DNA of 64,000 bases from Karalla daura (lineage: Eukaryota; Chordata; Actinopteri; Chaetodontiformes; Leiognathidae): contig CM055205.1 in the NCBI GenBank assembly GCA_029224185.1, positions 7,627,688-7,691,687 on the forward strand, given 5' to 3'. Each line of letters begins with the position of its first letter. The stretch's first letter is position 1. Of the stretch, positions 12,300 to 25,415 are shown piece after piece. Under the pieces are notes generated by a model. That model saw only the letters and a program-made list of their open reading frames with translations, searched no databases and had not been told where the DNA came from. The position numbers and the translations under genes were made by a program.

Positions 12300-14110
12300 A
12301 ATCTTTAAGAGAATATGCGATTGACCCTTCGCCGGCTTGCGCATGTACAGCCGCATTAACGCACCAGCGCGGCCTCGAACGCAAATTGATTCCTGTACAA
12401 CACCTTCAAGTCACAATGAGACCATTTGGAGGAGGCCGGGGGCGAGGGAGGGGGAGACTGCGACACAAAGGAGAACAAGAGCGAGGGGACGAGAGCGGCG
12501 CACGGAGCCAGAAGGGAGGGAAGTGGGGGGTTATTGTTGCAATTGAAAAAGTAATAATGTGTTCTGACAAAAACTCTAAATTAGACTGGCTGAGGAGCGG
12601 AAATGAAAGGAGCGAGTGCGCGGCTGTTTGCGAGTGCGTGCCTGAGTGCAGTCGGCGTAGCGAGATTGAGGCTGCCGCCGCGTCTTCTCTGCCGCCCGTT
12701 CACAGGGACGGACCCGTCGTTGGTTGAGCTTGTGGCGCTAATTCCGCTGCAGCCCGATCAGACCTCACCTGGAGCTTTTATTTTTTCCTCCGGTTGTGAG
12801 CAGCAACAACCCTCCAGTCAAGCCGTCATACCCTGAACTCGGGGCCGGCGTACTGCACGTTCACTATGGGAAGAGTGCAGACGACGCAAGGGGACAAAAG
12901 GAGGAAGATGCAGGCTACAGTGGTTACACAGAACTAAGAAGGTCATCGGTTCGTATCCCGGCTGGACTTCTCCTGTGTTGAGTTTGCATGTTCCCCTCTC
13001 CAAAAGTCCCAAAAAAACCAAGCAATTCAGGCAGATTGCAGACTCTAGCAGGCCCCCATTACATCACGCAAAGCAGGAAGATAATGAACGAACGGATGGA
13101 GGGAAATGATGACGATGGGCCGGCGGAAACTGGAGGAAAGTGAGAGAAGCTGCGGGAATGCTTTTCTAACTTTTGAGACGTGTCTGACTGCACTGGCACA
13201 TTCAGGCAGTCAGAAATGTGCTGTACAGCAGGCTACCTACTACTGGCGATTTGTGCATAATGAAAACTCACTCCGTCCACCGCATTTGCAGGAATGCAAC
13301 TGACGCTCGAATTCGCGTCCCTTTCTGGAATGATGTTATTGGGACGGCGGCTTTTTGTGTAATTACTCTCCCCGGAGGCCTTGGCAATTTCACCCGTTCA
13401 ATTATTCGTCATTAATTTCCATCGCTGTTTACTATGGGAGCGGAGCTACAGAGGGCATTTGCCATAATACCATGCTATTACGGTGCGACGGAGCTGTGGA
13501 CGGATGCAGACGCGGGTGATTTCTACTCAGCAGCACTTATGCATATGCATCAAGGCTGCAGCAGCACCACGGGGAGTGAGTGGACTGAGAGCGAGGTGCA
13601 GTTGCATTGTGTGAAGACATATTACCGACATAAGTAGTAAAATGAATACCCAATCTAAGAAAGGGCGGAAAGGTGTTTAAAATACCCACCGATGTGCGTG
13701 AATTTGAGCCACAGCAGTGTAATTACTCTAAAGAGCTGTCCTCATGTGAAAACGAAAGCGATTGGCGCCACATTCAGTTTGCCTCTCGATCCGAAGGCCT
13801 TCGCTGGTGTGAGCAGGCCCGCAGCTCGTGAATGTGCAGGACGAGAGGACCACCGGCTGCACCGCGACGTGTCTGACCGTGTGGCCTCAAGTTGGTGTTT
13901 GCTCTGACGATGGCTGCGCACTGTTTTCCACCGCCTCAGAAATCAACAGTGTTTCTGAAATCGCCAAGAGAGGGGCGTTTTCACGCATCGCATATTGAAG
14001 TCTCAAGCTGAACAACACCGTGCGGCTCCCGCTACGTGCCCGTCTCACCTGGAACACGCGCAAAAAGCCGTAACCAGCCCCAGCCGCCGATGCTAGATGA
14101 TATTATATAC
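12300..14110. other. CpG-rich block inside the intron
   Basis: CpG is far denser than in the flanks. By hand I count about 38 CpG in 12301-12780 alone, and density stays raised to about 14100, except for a SINE-like copy at 12914-13010. The longest frame here (12197-12727, + strand) has low-complexity Arg/Gly content and no domain I recognise. An alternative promoter, a nested non-coding transcript or simply an unmethylated GC-rich patch are all possible. Confidence 0.5.
12914..13010 (+). repeat. tRNA-like SINE-type repeat fragment (5' part)
   Basis: GTGGTTACACAG, then AAGAAGGTCATCGGTTCGTA with a B-box-like GGTTCGTATCC, then GAGTTTGCATGTTC. This is the order of a common teleost repeat whose head resembles a tRNA gene. 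It lacks a cloverleaf and is not a tRNA. Confidence 0.7.
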
Positions 14111-14308
14111 AGTGCCTCCTCAGAGGGAGATTATGTCGGATGTTTGCTCTTTTTTCAATTACATTCTGCCACAGTCGGTACTCTAAAGTCTGCCGGCACT
14201 TTAGATTAGTTTGTTTGACTCCCGGTTACACTTTCTACAGCATGACCTTCAATGTTCGTTTGTAACTTTGTGCGTATAAAAATTACAGATGTAACTGCGT
14301 CCAAGTAG

Positions 14309-14556
14309 GGCAACGCAGTGGACGAGTGGGGAGCACTGTCCTCTGTTCTGGGCTGTTCTGTCTTAAGTTTGGATCTTCCCCTTGTGTCTTCATGGGTTTT
14401 CTGCAGGTACATGTATGTTTAGTTTATGTTTATCTGTGACTGGAGACTTGACATTGCCCCGAGGTGTGAGTGTGTGGGTGAATGGTGTGTGTGTGTGTGT
14501 GTGTCCTGTGATGAACTGGAGAAAAAAAAAGGTTTTCCAAGGTTTATTCCCTGTCT

Positions 14557-14560
<4 letters not shown>
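14309..14560 (+). repeat. tRNA-like SINE-type repeat, near full length, diverged
   Basis: Starts GGCAACGCAGTGGACGAGTG and contains TCATGGGTTTTCTGCAGG, ACTGGAGACTTGACATTGCC and GATGAACTGGAG before TTTATTCCCTGTCTCCCC. The landmarks are those of the repeat at 63605 in the same order. A short GT run is embedded at 14485-14503. The large CT array follows directly. Confidence 0.75.
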
Positions 14561-14630
<70 letters not shown>

Positions 14631-14644
14631 CAAACCTCTCTCTC

Positions 14645-14680
<36 letters not shown>

Positions 14681-14685
14681 CCCAA

Positions 14686-14722
<37 letters not shown>

Positions 14723-14725
14723 CAA

Positions 14726-14760
<35 letters not shown>

Positions 14761-14772
14761 CAAACCTCTCTC

Positions 14773-14828
<56 letters not shown>

Positions 14829-14832
14829 ACAG
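14559..14832. repeat. Compound (CT)n array with CCCCAAACC spacers, ending in (CA)n
   Basis: CT runs are separated by four copies of CCCCAAACC at 14628, 14680, 14720 and 14758, giving unit lengths of 52, 40 and 38 bases. A (CA)n run closes the array (14804-14832). All overlapping long frames (Ser-Leu, Arg-Glu) are artefacts. Confidence 0.95.
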
Positions 14833-14965
14833 ATATAGTCTCCATGACAGTTCAGTGGATGAAGGCTGAGCTGTCATATTGATTCGAACATGTTGCAGAC
14901 ACTTGGACAGACTGGCTGTATGTCTGTGTATTGATACTGGCCATTGTATGTGGCTGAGTCAGTGC

Positions 14966-14967
<2 letters not shown>

Positions 14968-15002
<35 letters not shown>

Positions 15003-15003
15003 T
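14968..15003. repeat. (GT)n microsatellite
   Basis: A pure GT run of about 33 bases. Confidence 0.9.
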
Positions 15004-15270
15004 GCTCCTTGCGTCCTTGTTAGTGTATGTGTATAGCTGTGACAGGAATCGATGATTTCTGAGGTTCTCTAAAGAATCTCATTAGCATTACACCAGCAGC
15101 GGACACTTCCTCTAACATAACTTTGGGCAGCCCTGAGGAATAATCTAGCATCTTCCCCTGATTATCAGCCGAATGCGTCCAAAGAAACCGCTCAAGCAGG
15201 TCACGGGTCAGTCGAGTTAGGGTACCGTAATCTGATCCGCATCAGAAATCACTGGTTGCAGTTGGAGATG

Positions 15271-15300
15271 CAGGATCCAGGATCCAGGATCCAGGATCCA
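15271..15300. repeat. Heptamer tandem repeat CAGGATC x4
   Basis: Four perfect copies of a seven-base unit, plus two bases. Each junction creates GGATCC. Confidence 0.95.
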
Positions 15301-15989
15301 TCCTCGGCATTTACACTTTCATCACACGACCAGATGACAGGCTCTAATTCAATTACTTCATATGTGAAGCATCTGGTGTAAATCGAGGTAATTATTTCCT
15401 GGCAAGTCTTTTCAGAAGCGCATTTCCATGGAAAATATTCCACCAATGTGCCTTACAACACACCTCCAGCCTGAATTGGATTGAAGTTAAAGTGAATTAT
15501 TTCATGCTTGTAAATTGAATGCCACCTCGGAGACTCAGTGGGCTGAAGTGTTCATATTTGCACGTGTCCCCATCCAGATGCTGTATGAATTCACGGTATT
15601 AACAGGTGAAAGTTTTCACCATCACTTCTCCTGCAAAATCTATCAGGTTATTCGCGTTGCTCCTCCCACGCCGCCGCTCCTAACTAACAAGCCATTAACT
15701 CTGCACTGCTGTGAAGCTGTTGATTGCAGTTGTTCTAACGACCTCAAAAGTGCACATGTGATATGGGATAGTATCGGAACGACCCCGTGGGATCAGTAAA
15801 GTTTCTATATTTAAACCCCAAAAAATCGGACAGCTTACCCATGTGGAAGCACGTAGAACATACGGCATCATTTAGCAGCATCTGTTCAAGCAGCCAGTGG
15901 TCAACCTCGACGTAACAGACGATGCGGAATATTTTATCTTCACAATTTTTAACATTTTTTTTCCTGTACCTCGCACACCACTCAGTAAC

Positions 15990-16143
15990 ACACACAAACT
16001 CACACACACACACACACACATACACCGGCACCTCTTGCAGCTACTCCATGGTCTCATTATTATCTTGCTAATGGTTCCCTGTGGAGGTAAAGCTCTGCTG
16101 ATCCAGGCAGCTGGAGACACACTCACACACACACACACACACA
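15990..16143. repeat. Two (CA)n microsatellites
   Basis: CA runs at about 15990-16022 and 16119-16143 with unique sequence between. Confidence 0.85.
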
Positions 16144-16199
16144 TTGGGAGAGTACGGTACATGCCCAGGTAGACAGTAAGGTAATGCGGGACCATATGT

Positions 16200-19100
16200 T
16201 CCTGCCAGTGGAAAAACTTTGACCCGTGGCCCTAACTTTGCAACAGTCTCGCAGCAGATCTGCTCTGTCCGTGCTGCTCATCCCTCCCTGCTGCCGTCGT
16301 TACGCCCGCCTAATTACTGCATGCGTCCTTGTGTTTGGACAGCGCGGCTGCCGATGCACCTAATTACAGTGTCGGTCGCAAAAAGAGCATCCAAATTCTG
16401 TACGCATAGTCTGACAAAAATGTGACACGTGTCCCAAAATTGACTTGTTTGGCTGACACTGTTGAACGTTATTCGTCTCAATCAAGATGAGTTGAAGTGC
16501 AGCTTTTGCTATGTTGTTTTCAATCCGTGCCACGTTTGAAGCAGGCACCCTTTATCCAGCTGCCAGTAATTAATTCAGATCTACCAAATGAGCTAGTTTT
16601 CATTTTGAAGTTGGTCATACTACAAACTGCTTTGGCATTTCAACAGTAATGCACTGACACATTTCAAGGCACCGTGATGAGGCGTGACATCGCAACACCG
16701 TGACCAAAAGTGGCTAATTTCCAATTCAGAAGAACAGGCAGGTCCTCGCTGACTCGGCACTTTCCTGTGTACCGGGTAGTTACCATCTTTGCTGTATTTG
16801 TAATATAACAGTGCAGCATTTGAAATTATATCCCGAACACTTTGTTCACAGTGATGAAACTCTCTCTCCACACCTCTCTGTCTCGCCCGCTCCCCCTCAG
16901 ATCAATGTACTGGTCTTGTAGTGACACTTGAAGTACTCTTATCTCTCCTCTGCAGACCTGCTCAATCCTTGCCACCTCTCTCCTCGCTCCTCTCCTCCAC
17001 TCTCCCCTCGCTGTCTCGCCCCTCTTCCTCTCCATCTTCATCCTCCTCTCCTTCCTCGCCCTGCGCACACTCCGTCTCCCCTCTCCGCTCATTACGTTGA
17101 TGCTGATGATGGGTGCTGTCTAAACTTTGGTTAACAATGACATATGAGGCTGCTGTTGCAGCTCATCTACAAGCACTCTGCACCGCTAACATTTTCAAAA
17201 TAAGACAGATACACTCTGTCTCCTGCTTTTGGCTGCCTTTCTGTGACATGACTTTCTTTTATCGATGCTGTCTTACTCGTACGGATCCCTCCGTCTGCAG
17301 CCTTTGGTATTTTATTCTGTTAGTTCATGTATATATTTATAGCAAGAGCACTTTGCTGTTTTTTTGTTGTTTTTCTTTTGGGCGGCAGAATGGCTCCGGT
17401 GACCCCGAAGCAGCTGCTGCAATAGTTGCTAAAGCGTTGCATTGTGTGTTTTATGGTATCAGTGCCATTTAAATGCCAATTCAGAGCCAACCCACACAAA
17501 CTTTGACTTTTTGTATACATATTCAGTCAATGGGTGTAGCTCTGCTTTAGACACAGAGTGCAGAGGGAAGATTGGAGATTTCATCAGCAGTGCCAGAGAG
17601 GCAAACTGTTTCTGTCATGCAGTTTAATATTGATGACACAGCAATTCCTTTATCCAACAACCTTAGAAGTATAGATGCTTGAACTTTTTGCAAAACATGA
17701 TAATATTAATAATTCCACCCTTTCCTTCACTGGTCCAGCCAAAGCATCTAAACAACGATCAAATATTAATGTGAGGGGCTTGTCCTCCTGAAGTTTACCT
17801 GTGCTAATATTCCCATAGCTGCGCTGGGACGCCAGGCTGACAAACAACATAAAGATCTGCAGCCTGAACTCAGCCCGTGGCACCAAAAAGATTCCACCAA
17901 GACGCTATTCACTTATTAATACCACCTGCTAACTTATTTATCAAAATGCAAGTGCTGGCACTTCTCGGCATCAGTGCTCCAGACTTACACAGCGTCAGCG
18001 CATTAATGGATATTTATTTAACCCGAACATGGCACGGATGCTGGCGCGGACACAGCAGAGCCGCCACGTTCACCTGCAGGAGACCGGTGTGGCCGATGGA
18101 GAGGTTGACAGCCGCAGAGCCTCGCTCCGGGGTTGCTCTGTAGTGGATGGACTCCAGACAAAAAACTCTTTGATACTCAAAATAATGTAACAGGTTTGCG
18201 TTATGACTGCATCCATTCCAAACCACAGATCTGAGTGTGTCATTTGTCATGAATGAACAAAGTTTTTGATAAAAAAAGCAAAACAAAAAGGATTGAATCC
18301 AAACTGCAGGAGGCGGCTATGGCCAGTCCTGTCTCTCATGCTTTTGTGTGTTTGTGCATGACCTCCCCCCTCTCTGGGGGCAGGACCTACTTTGAGCTGA
18401 TGTCACCTGAAGCGGGTCAGTGCGCTGCTGTGGTGTTGGAGGCTACCGCTACATCAGCGCACACTTGCTCCCACTAACCCATACGTCTTAAGAAGAAAAA
18501 AACAAAACAGCCGTGCTCATATCTGGGTCAAATCTGTCCCCGTGAAGACTGCACAGGTTGAGCTGCTACTGGTTAAAATGCATCCAATCCAACGTCTAGC
18601 AATATGAAAACAGAATGTGGACGGCACTGTAACAAAAAGAAAGTGACCCTGGAGTGCTGTCATGAATTTCTATGATGTTTGAGCATTTACATGTTTGCCA
18701 GTTTTTGCAGTTTCAAAATATTTGTCACGGTATAAAGAAATGAGTCTCTTTGGTGTCTGGAAAGGGTCTTATTCAGTTGTCCGTGTCATTAAACTCAGTA
18801 GTTTATTTTTAAATAAAAGCTGTTTTTGTCTTGCTGAAATTACCGTCGGCCTTTTATTTCCCGATATTTATTGACGGCGCAGAGTTGTTGGCAGCACGGA
18901 GCCAAGGCGGGGTCAGCTGCGCTTCAGGTAACCACGACACGATTGCTTTCCACGATGCCGTCCTTTCCCTGGTAGCGTGCTGATGCTGCAACATGCACAC
19001 ACGCAGGACGAATAGAGCACAATGCACAGCAGACACACTCACACATGCATCCGCACGCACACACACAGTCACAATCTTTTAATTCATGCTCTAACACACA

Positions 19101-20800
19101 GACACACACAGACTTGCAGACTCACATGCTGCATAGTGACAGTGCTGTAGTCAGCAGGGGCTCATTTAGCTACTAAACGATTCAGGATGTGCACATTGGG
19201 TGTGCGCGTGGGTGCGTGCTCATGAGTGTGCATGTGTGTGTGTGTGTGTGTGTTTTGTGAGGGCTGGTGGCCAACAGAGCCATGGATTTTGAGGACAGCG
19301 GGCTTCTCCTCCTCTCTCCTGCTCTGTCTGCCTCTCCTGCTGCATCGTCTCCCTGCTTCCAAACCCCCCCCCGCCCTCCAGCTCTGAGTGAGAGGCCGCT
19401 GCCAGTCCTGACTCACGTCTGCACCCTAAACTTTCTATATTCAGTCGCTGATACATGTCCAGCCACTCCAGCTGTAGCATTTACATCCCCTGCCACATTT
19501 GTGAGATGTCAGACTGAGCTGACAGCGGGTGCTGCGCATCGAGATCGTTCAGCCAGTGTAAAAAAACCAACAACAAGCAACCCCGACGCACCCTCCCTGT
19601 GAATCATAATAGGTCAATAAAGACAGAGCTGAGCGCAAACAAACCTCAGCACTCAGTCAGTTGGCTCTGTGAACGCACCACGATTCCAATTGTCACTGTA
19701 CACAGCCTCGCGCGGTGGAAGCGCCGGCGCCCCCCAGCCGGTCATTTCACGCGGCCCGTCTCATTTTACTGGGTAAGCTCCTCGTGCTGCACTTGACCAC
19801 TGAAGTGCCGGCCGCGTCCTTAATTTGCTCTTCTGCTGCAGCCGCGCTGTTTGCCGTAATGGTCACGAGCACAAACGATGATTGTTATTTGAGTGTTGCA
19901 TACATGCATAATCTGCTTAGTAATGCATGCCCCGCTGCTGCTCTGTTCCCCACTATTGTTTTAGGCTCTGCAAACTGGATTTTTATGTCAATCCCGCTGT
20001 TTGAAGAAGGAATAATTTGGTCTGAGCAACAATGGGATATCGCTGGTGCGCAGGCAGACACAAATGACGACGTTGGTTGTTATGTGTACTATTGCGGCAG
20101 CAGTTATATGAGAACACACGATGAGGTGTAACCTGTTCATAGAGAGCCGCATTGTTGGCTGGAGAGAATTGAAGATTGGAGATTAGTCGCGGCTGCCTCA
20201 CTAACGTCCGCATGGCTGCTGTGACAGTCGAAACCGTCTTTGACGCGGACAGTAGGAAAGCAGTCATTGCTGCTGTGATATGTTCATGTCATTGAAACAT
20301 TTGAATATTAGACGTTAGATTAAAAGTGACATATTGCAAAAATACGGTTACAGGGTTGTCTGAGATTCTGTGGTAGTCACCCCAAAAGTACAGTCCTGCT
20401 GTTTTCAAACCAACTACCAAAACACATCCTGCCAAGCTGTTGATCTTTGCTAGTTTGAAGTACAGTTCTCCGTATACGATGGCAGCAAATGAGGTTCGAG
20501 AGATGTAATTGTGTTCTCGTTTGGCACCGCTAGCTTGAGCGGAAGCTCACAGCTGTTGTGGTGCCTCTGTGCGCCGTTAAAAGTGATTTTCTTGCTGAGA
20601 ATCAGAAATTTCTAGATGTCAGCAGTGTCTGTAGAGACAGACCTGCGTCCATGTGCTACTTCCATGAACCGGGACGTGATATTACGCTGTCAGCGCACTG
20701 TCAGACAAACGCACACTTGTGGTTAATTCCTGGTGGATGATGGATCGTCCGTACCTTTCATTTTGTAGCCGTGAATGCTCAATTTGCATGCCCACTCCAA
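16200..20800. other. csmd3: Intron stretch, mostly unique
   Basis: Contains a short pyrimidine tract (about 16865-17090) and small CA/GT runs near 19005-19075 and 19229-19252. I see no exon, RNA gene or recognisable transposon. Confidence 0.5.
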
Positions 20801-20809
20801 TGCGCAGAA

Positions 20810-20820
20810 GTGTGTGTGTG

Positions 20821-20894
<74 letters not shown>
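20810..20894. repeat. Long (GT)n microsatellite
   Basis: About 85 bases of GT with one C interruption. Confidence 0.95.
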
Positions 20895-20896
<2 letters not shown>

Positions 20897-21022
20897 TGCA
20901 ACAGGCAGTCCTGTATGTGTGTCGTAGATCCAGTGAAGAAAATGTTACCATAGGAACAGAACCACCTCCACTAGCAAGCGGCATGTTGAGTCCAAATACG
21001 TTGACCCAACTCCCTCTTCCCG

Positions 21023-21039
21023 CCCCCCCCCCCCCCCCC
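21023..21039. repeat. Poly(C) run of 17
   Basis: A homopolymer of 17 C in a C-rich context. The complementary strand has G-quadruplex potential. Confidence 0.9.
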
Positions 21040-21860
21040 TCTGTTTCTCCTCTCTGGTCTCCGCCCCCACCCCCCCATCTCCCGATACTTTGACAGGTTA
21101 ATGCTCAGCCAGCGTGTCTGGCTTACACGCACACACACACACACATACACACACACTTGCCCAGCCTGAGGTGGCGTGTAACAGGGGATTTCAAGGGGGA
21201 CAGGAGGATAGACAGTTTAATCTGAGAGAGATGGAGGGATGGCGAAAAAGCAAGGGGGGCAGCAGATCCAGAGAGATAGAGTGATCGGAAGAGAGACAGA
21301 GGGCAGGAGAGGTTACAGCCAGGAGACGTGTGTGAGAAACAGAAAGAGAGGAGGAGAGGAAGAGGGAAACTTTATTACCTCGCCATTCCGGCAAAGATCA
21401 AGAGGAAGCGAGTTGTGGGAGTTCACAGCAAAAGTTTGGAGTTGGCGGGCATTTTATTTAAAGTACACAAAATGTCAGCGTAGCGAGGCTCAGGGTGTCC
21501 ATCGATCCATTTTCTTCACCAGTCACCCTTACTGCCAGGTTATCCCTCAGCTACATCATGTGCTGTTAGCACTAAAGTGTGCCTCCGAGCTGCGAACTAA
21601 ATCAGAATTAATAAACGATAACATTAAAGCAAACATGCTGCTCTGACTTGTGTGTTCTGAGCTGGAAGAAACCTAAAGGGAAGATAGGTTCACAGTGGAG
21701 AGAGGGAGAGATGGTCCCTATTGGAAAGCCTGAGGAAGTCTGCTGTGTTATTTCAGCCATCTGCTCAGGAGCCCTCTGGTGGCAAAGGGCCCCTGTGCAC
21801 CGACCTGCTGTATGACAGCCAATGATGGATCAGGCCCGGCTCACAGCTTTGCCTGCCTGC

Positions 21861-21870
21861 CTGTGTGTGT

Positions 21871-21901
<31 letters not shown>
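21861..21901. repeat. (GT)n microsatellite
   Basis: A GT run with one C interruption, following a CCTG repeat. Confidence 0.85.
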
Positions 21902-22983
21902 CAGAAAGTTATGCGTTATCTCAGACCGCATCTAGTGTGAAGGCAAATATCCCGGTTTCTGCGCGCGTGTCAGTGTGTGTGCGTGACTTGGGGGTGCATT
22001 TGTGCTTATGTGTGAGCACGCCAGTGTATTTGTCTGTGTTTGTCTCTGCAGATGTGGGTGTATGGGCTTATCCCAGATTCCCTTGGGACAGTGCTGATTG
22101 ACAGCTCTATCCCTGGTTGTCATGGTGATGATGATGGATGTGTTTTGGGTTACCACGGAGACTGCTGTTTAGGCGTTCTATCTGCATGCATAATATAGTT
22201 TTAGCATAAAGAGATTCTGTAGCTGACAGAGAGGTAGATAAAGGGAGACATGGGACGGGCCAGAAAAAACTTCACCGGCTGGCTTTGCCGCATGATGTCA
22301 CAGACATACATGCACATAACAGGATGCGTTTGCACATTACACAGGACGCTAACAGCAAGCGGGCCAACATCAAGACTCCTCCATGAGGGAGAGAGATGAC
22401 AGACTGGCAGGCACGTCCTCTGATAAAGATGAAAGAGTGAGTGCTGGGGAATTTTAGAATTATAACTATCCTCTACCTGTAGTGCTGAATTTTTAACAGC
22501 TTCATCTGCAGAGTTATCCCCAAGTTTTACTTTTAACAGCGAAAGAACTGGGAGAAAAAAGAAAAGAGATCTGACCCACAGCAGCTTCAGAGACACGGCG
22601 AGAGTTACAATGTGGCTTCAGAACCATCCCTGAGCGGCACCTTTTTTGATTTACTAACAAACGGCTGTTTGCTCCACATCAGTCACTGCACGGCTTACAT
22701 TGACAGCCTGCTCTGTCAAACATTTTATAAGTATCTACAGGTTGGTAGATATTGAGCCTCACAATGCATTTGTCTTTGCATTTTCCCGTCTCCCCTGCCA
22801 CATGTGCGCGATCCTGTGCACACAGTCCAGCACTGCTTAGCATGTTGCATTGTCGTAAACTGTGCAGATATTACATTTGCTGTGGCTACCTTCCTCCGCT
22901 AAATGAAAATAGATGAAATGCCAAGCTGCGCCACAGTGACATAAATTCAGTCACTCATTTCTATGCACCAAAAACACGTATAA

Positions 22984-23056
22984 ATCATCTCTATCTCTCT
23001 CTGTCTTTCTCTCTCTCTCACCCACACACACAGACACACACACACACACACACAAA
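22984..23056. repeat. (CT)n-(CA)n compound microsatellite
   Basis: A CT-rich run followed by a CA run. The minus-strand Cys-Val frame over it is an artefact. Confidence 0.8.
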
Positions 23057-23959
23057 AACACACGCACATGTACATGCACACATTTACACAGACACCCTGA
23101 GGACATGCCGCTGCACATGCATGATCTGCTTGTTTAGTGTAGCTTCCGGAAAACCATTTAGTTAAACTATGCATGTCTGCATTTACATACTAACCCCAAG
23201 GTAATACGCATGCAGAGGCAGGCATGCACACATATAAACAGGTTCAACTGAGATACAGAAAAAGACGCATATTGCATATTGGTGATGACAGTCATGCATT
23301 CATGCACAGCCCTGATTTTCTTTCTTTAAGGTCTGGACACTGTGTGGTCCATATCATGCTACATGGACGATTATACAGAGGATATTACCAGAGATATTTC
23401 TCTTTTTTCAGATTAGGGCTGCATATTAACACAGATGCATACACAGACACAATGCTGGTGTGCATATCAGTAGTCAACGTGCATGACTGGCTCATTCAGG
23501 AAGTAGAAGGCAATCAGCCTGTTTGCTTATGCATGACTTGGAGATACAAACCCTTTATCACACACATGCTATTTGACATACAAATACAGCTGTCTGTGTT
23601 CATAAAACAAAGACACTATCACATATAATCACAATGACACTGTTTAGTGCATGGGGATGCAGATGCACACGATGGTCCATGTAATGGAAGACACAGTGTC
23701 TCGCACGCTCAACACGACAATACTCTTGTGTAAATGTGTGTGTCGGGCTTAATCAAACAAAGAGGAGGTGTTTATGCGAGCATGAAAAACAACGTGCTTG
23801 CTTGGAGAAAGCTCGTGCCAGGCTGATGCTCCTGACGGTCACCTCTGGTTAGCATGCAAGCTCAGCCCGCCGATTCTGAAACTTTTGGACTGTTTCAATA
23901 AAACCTGAGGCCTGCAGTACGAGTCAGGAAAGAAGGCATTTCAAAAGAGATATTTGAAT

Positions 23960-24172
23960 CATCCATCTACTAATGATCTTAATGAGGATACACCGTGACC
24001 TGGACGGCAGTCCATCAGAGGCCATTCAATCTCACACTTCCACTTAGGGCCAATTTAGAGCCACCTATTGCCCTGAACATTCGTGTTTTGAGACTGTGGG
24101 GGGAGCTGGGAATACCCAGTGAAAAACCACGCAAATCTGGGGAGAGCCATTTCAACTCCACACAGAAAGGTA
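23960..24172 (-). repeat. tRNA-like SINE-type repeat, reversed
   Basis: Read on + it has GACCTGGACGGCAGTCCATC, GGGCCAATTTAGAGCCACC and TTGAGACTGTGGGG, then CCAGTGAAAAACCACGCAAA and CAACTCCACACAGAAAGG. This is the reverse orientation of the family at 63605. Frames here are not genes. Confidence 0.75.
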
Positions 24173-25304
24173 TACAATGTGACAGGGATGGCGGGAGTGC
24201 TAATGACTGTTTCCCCGCTTTTAGCAACGTTTCTTTGCTGTTTTCAAAGACCCTTAGATAGGAGAGCCAGTGCCTACTCCATTATGGATTCATATGCAGA
24301 CACACACAGTGGACATGTTGTCATATCAGAGTTACTCCACTGTCCCTGCTGCATGGGATAGCCGCTCCGTCTGCACATACCACATGTGATCTGTTCTCGC
24401 ACACCTGGTCAACTGCACTCATACTATCTACACACAGAAAATACGTCCTCTCAAGGATGGATCGTGCTTATGTGTACAGTGCACTCAAAGTGATGTGACA
24501 ATTAAATATTAATTCAGTCTGGGGATAACCAGTGCAGACAAATGCACAGATATCTGTCACGGGGAGCTGTTCACCCGGAGAGTTCTCGCCTCTCTTAATC
24601 CGTATCTGTTTTGGAGCTCTGTCACCGCTCGGGATTTGGCAAACACTCACCATTTACGACATGTATGTGCCTGAGAGGATATATGACAAAGCTCTGTCGC
24701 GTTCCATATGAAATACAACCGCCCGTGGAAAGTTACGCACTGAGAAGATTGTTCACATTCATGGCTATTCATTTTATATCATGAAAAAAGGGGGGTTACT
24801 CGGCGTCCGGTTGTGGGATTGGAAACTTTAATCTCTCGAGGGGGGGGATCCATGTTTTAAACATAGACAGACATGTTGTGAATAAGATATAAGTGTGTTG
24901 CGTTGCCTCCCAGAGGACCGTTTTAACCTCATGAATCATTCAGACGCACGCTAGCTCGCAGACACTCACACAACGTGCAGCGGCCGCCAACAGACACAGG
25001 CACGCGCTCACATGCTCACGCGTTCACATGTACGCGTCCGGATAGGCAGCCCCCGCATCGATCTCGCAGGGTTTAAATGCGTTTGAGATGGACCTTTCCT
25101 CGAAGGGGGGGCAGGAACGGACGGTACAAACTTTTCACGCCGACCCAAGCGATGAGGCGCGAGACCAGGTAATCTCTGCCCGCAGATACCTGCGCACCAA
25201 GAGTGGTCTTGGGTTTCATGTAGGTAAATCTACGTTTGATTAGCTCATTTTGATAATTGATCCATCCTCCCCATCTTCGCTGCCTTGTCACAAGCGCATC
25301 TTAT

Positions 25305-25415
25305 TTCTAGTGCGCCCATTGCACGGGCACACGCACCATTCACCCACACCGAGGCAACTTAGAGTCTCCAATTGATCTAAAGATGCATATTTCTGGACCG
25401 TTAGCTGCATTCTTG
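25305..25415 (-). repeat. tRNA-like SINE-type repeat fragment, reversed
   Basis: ACCATTCACCCACACCGAGG, then CAACTTAGAGTCTCCAATTG and ATGCATATTTCTGGACCGT follow the middle part of the same family. Confidence 0.65.

Noticed and set aside
12197..12727. 176-codon + strand frame in the CpG block
   Set aside because: Low-complexity Arg/Gly/Glu translation with no known domain. CpG-rich DNA naturally has few stops.
12914..13010. Possible tRNA gene (B-box GGTTCGTATCC)
   Set aside because: No cloverleaf arms or A-box at correct spacing. The flanks follow a SINE-type repeat.
14382..14882. Frames of 94-166 codons over the CT array
   Set aside because: Pure Ser-Leu or Arg-Glu translation of a microsatellite.
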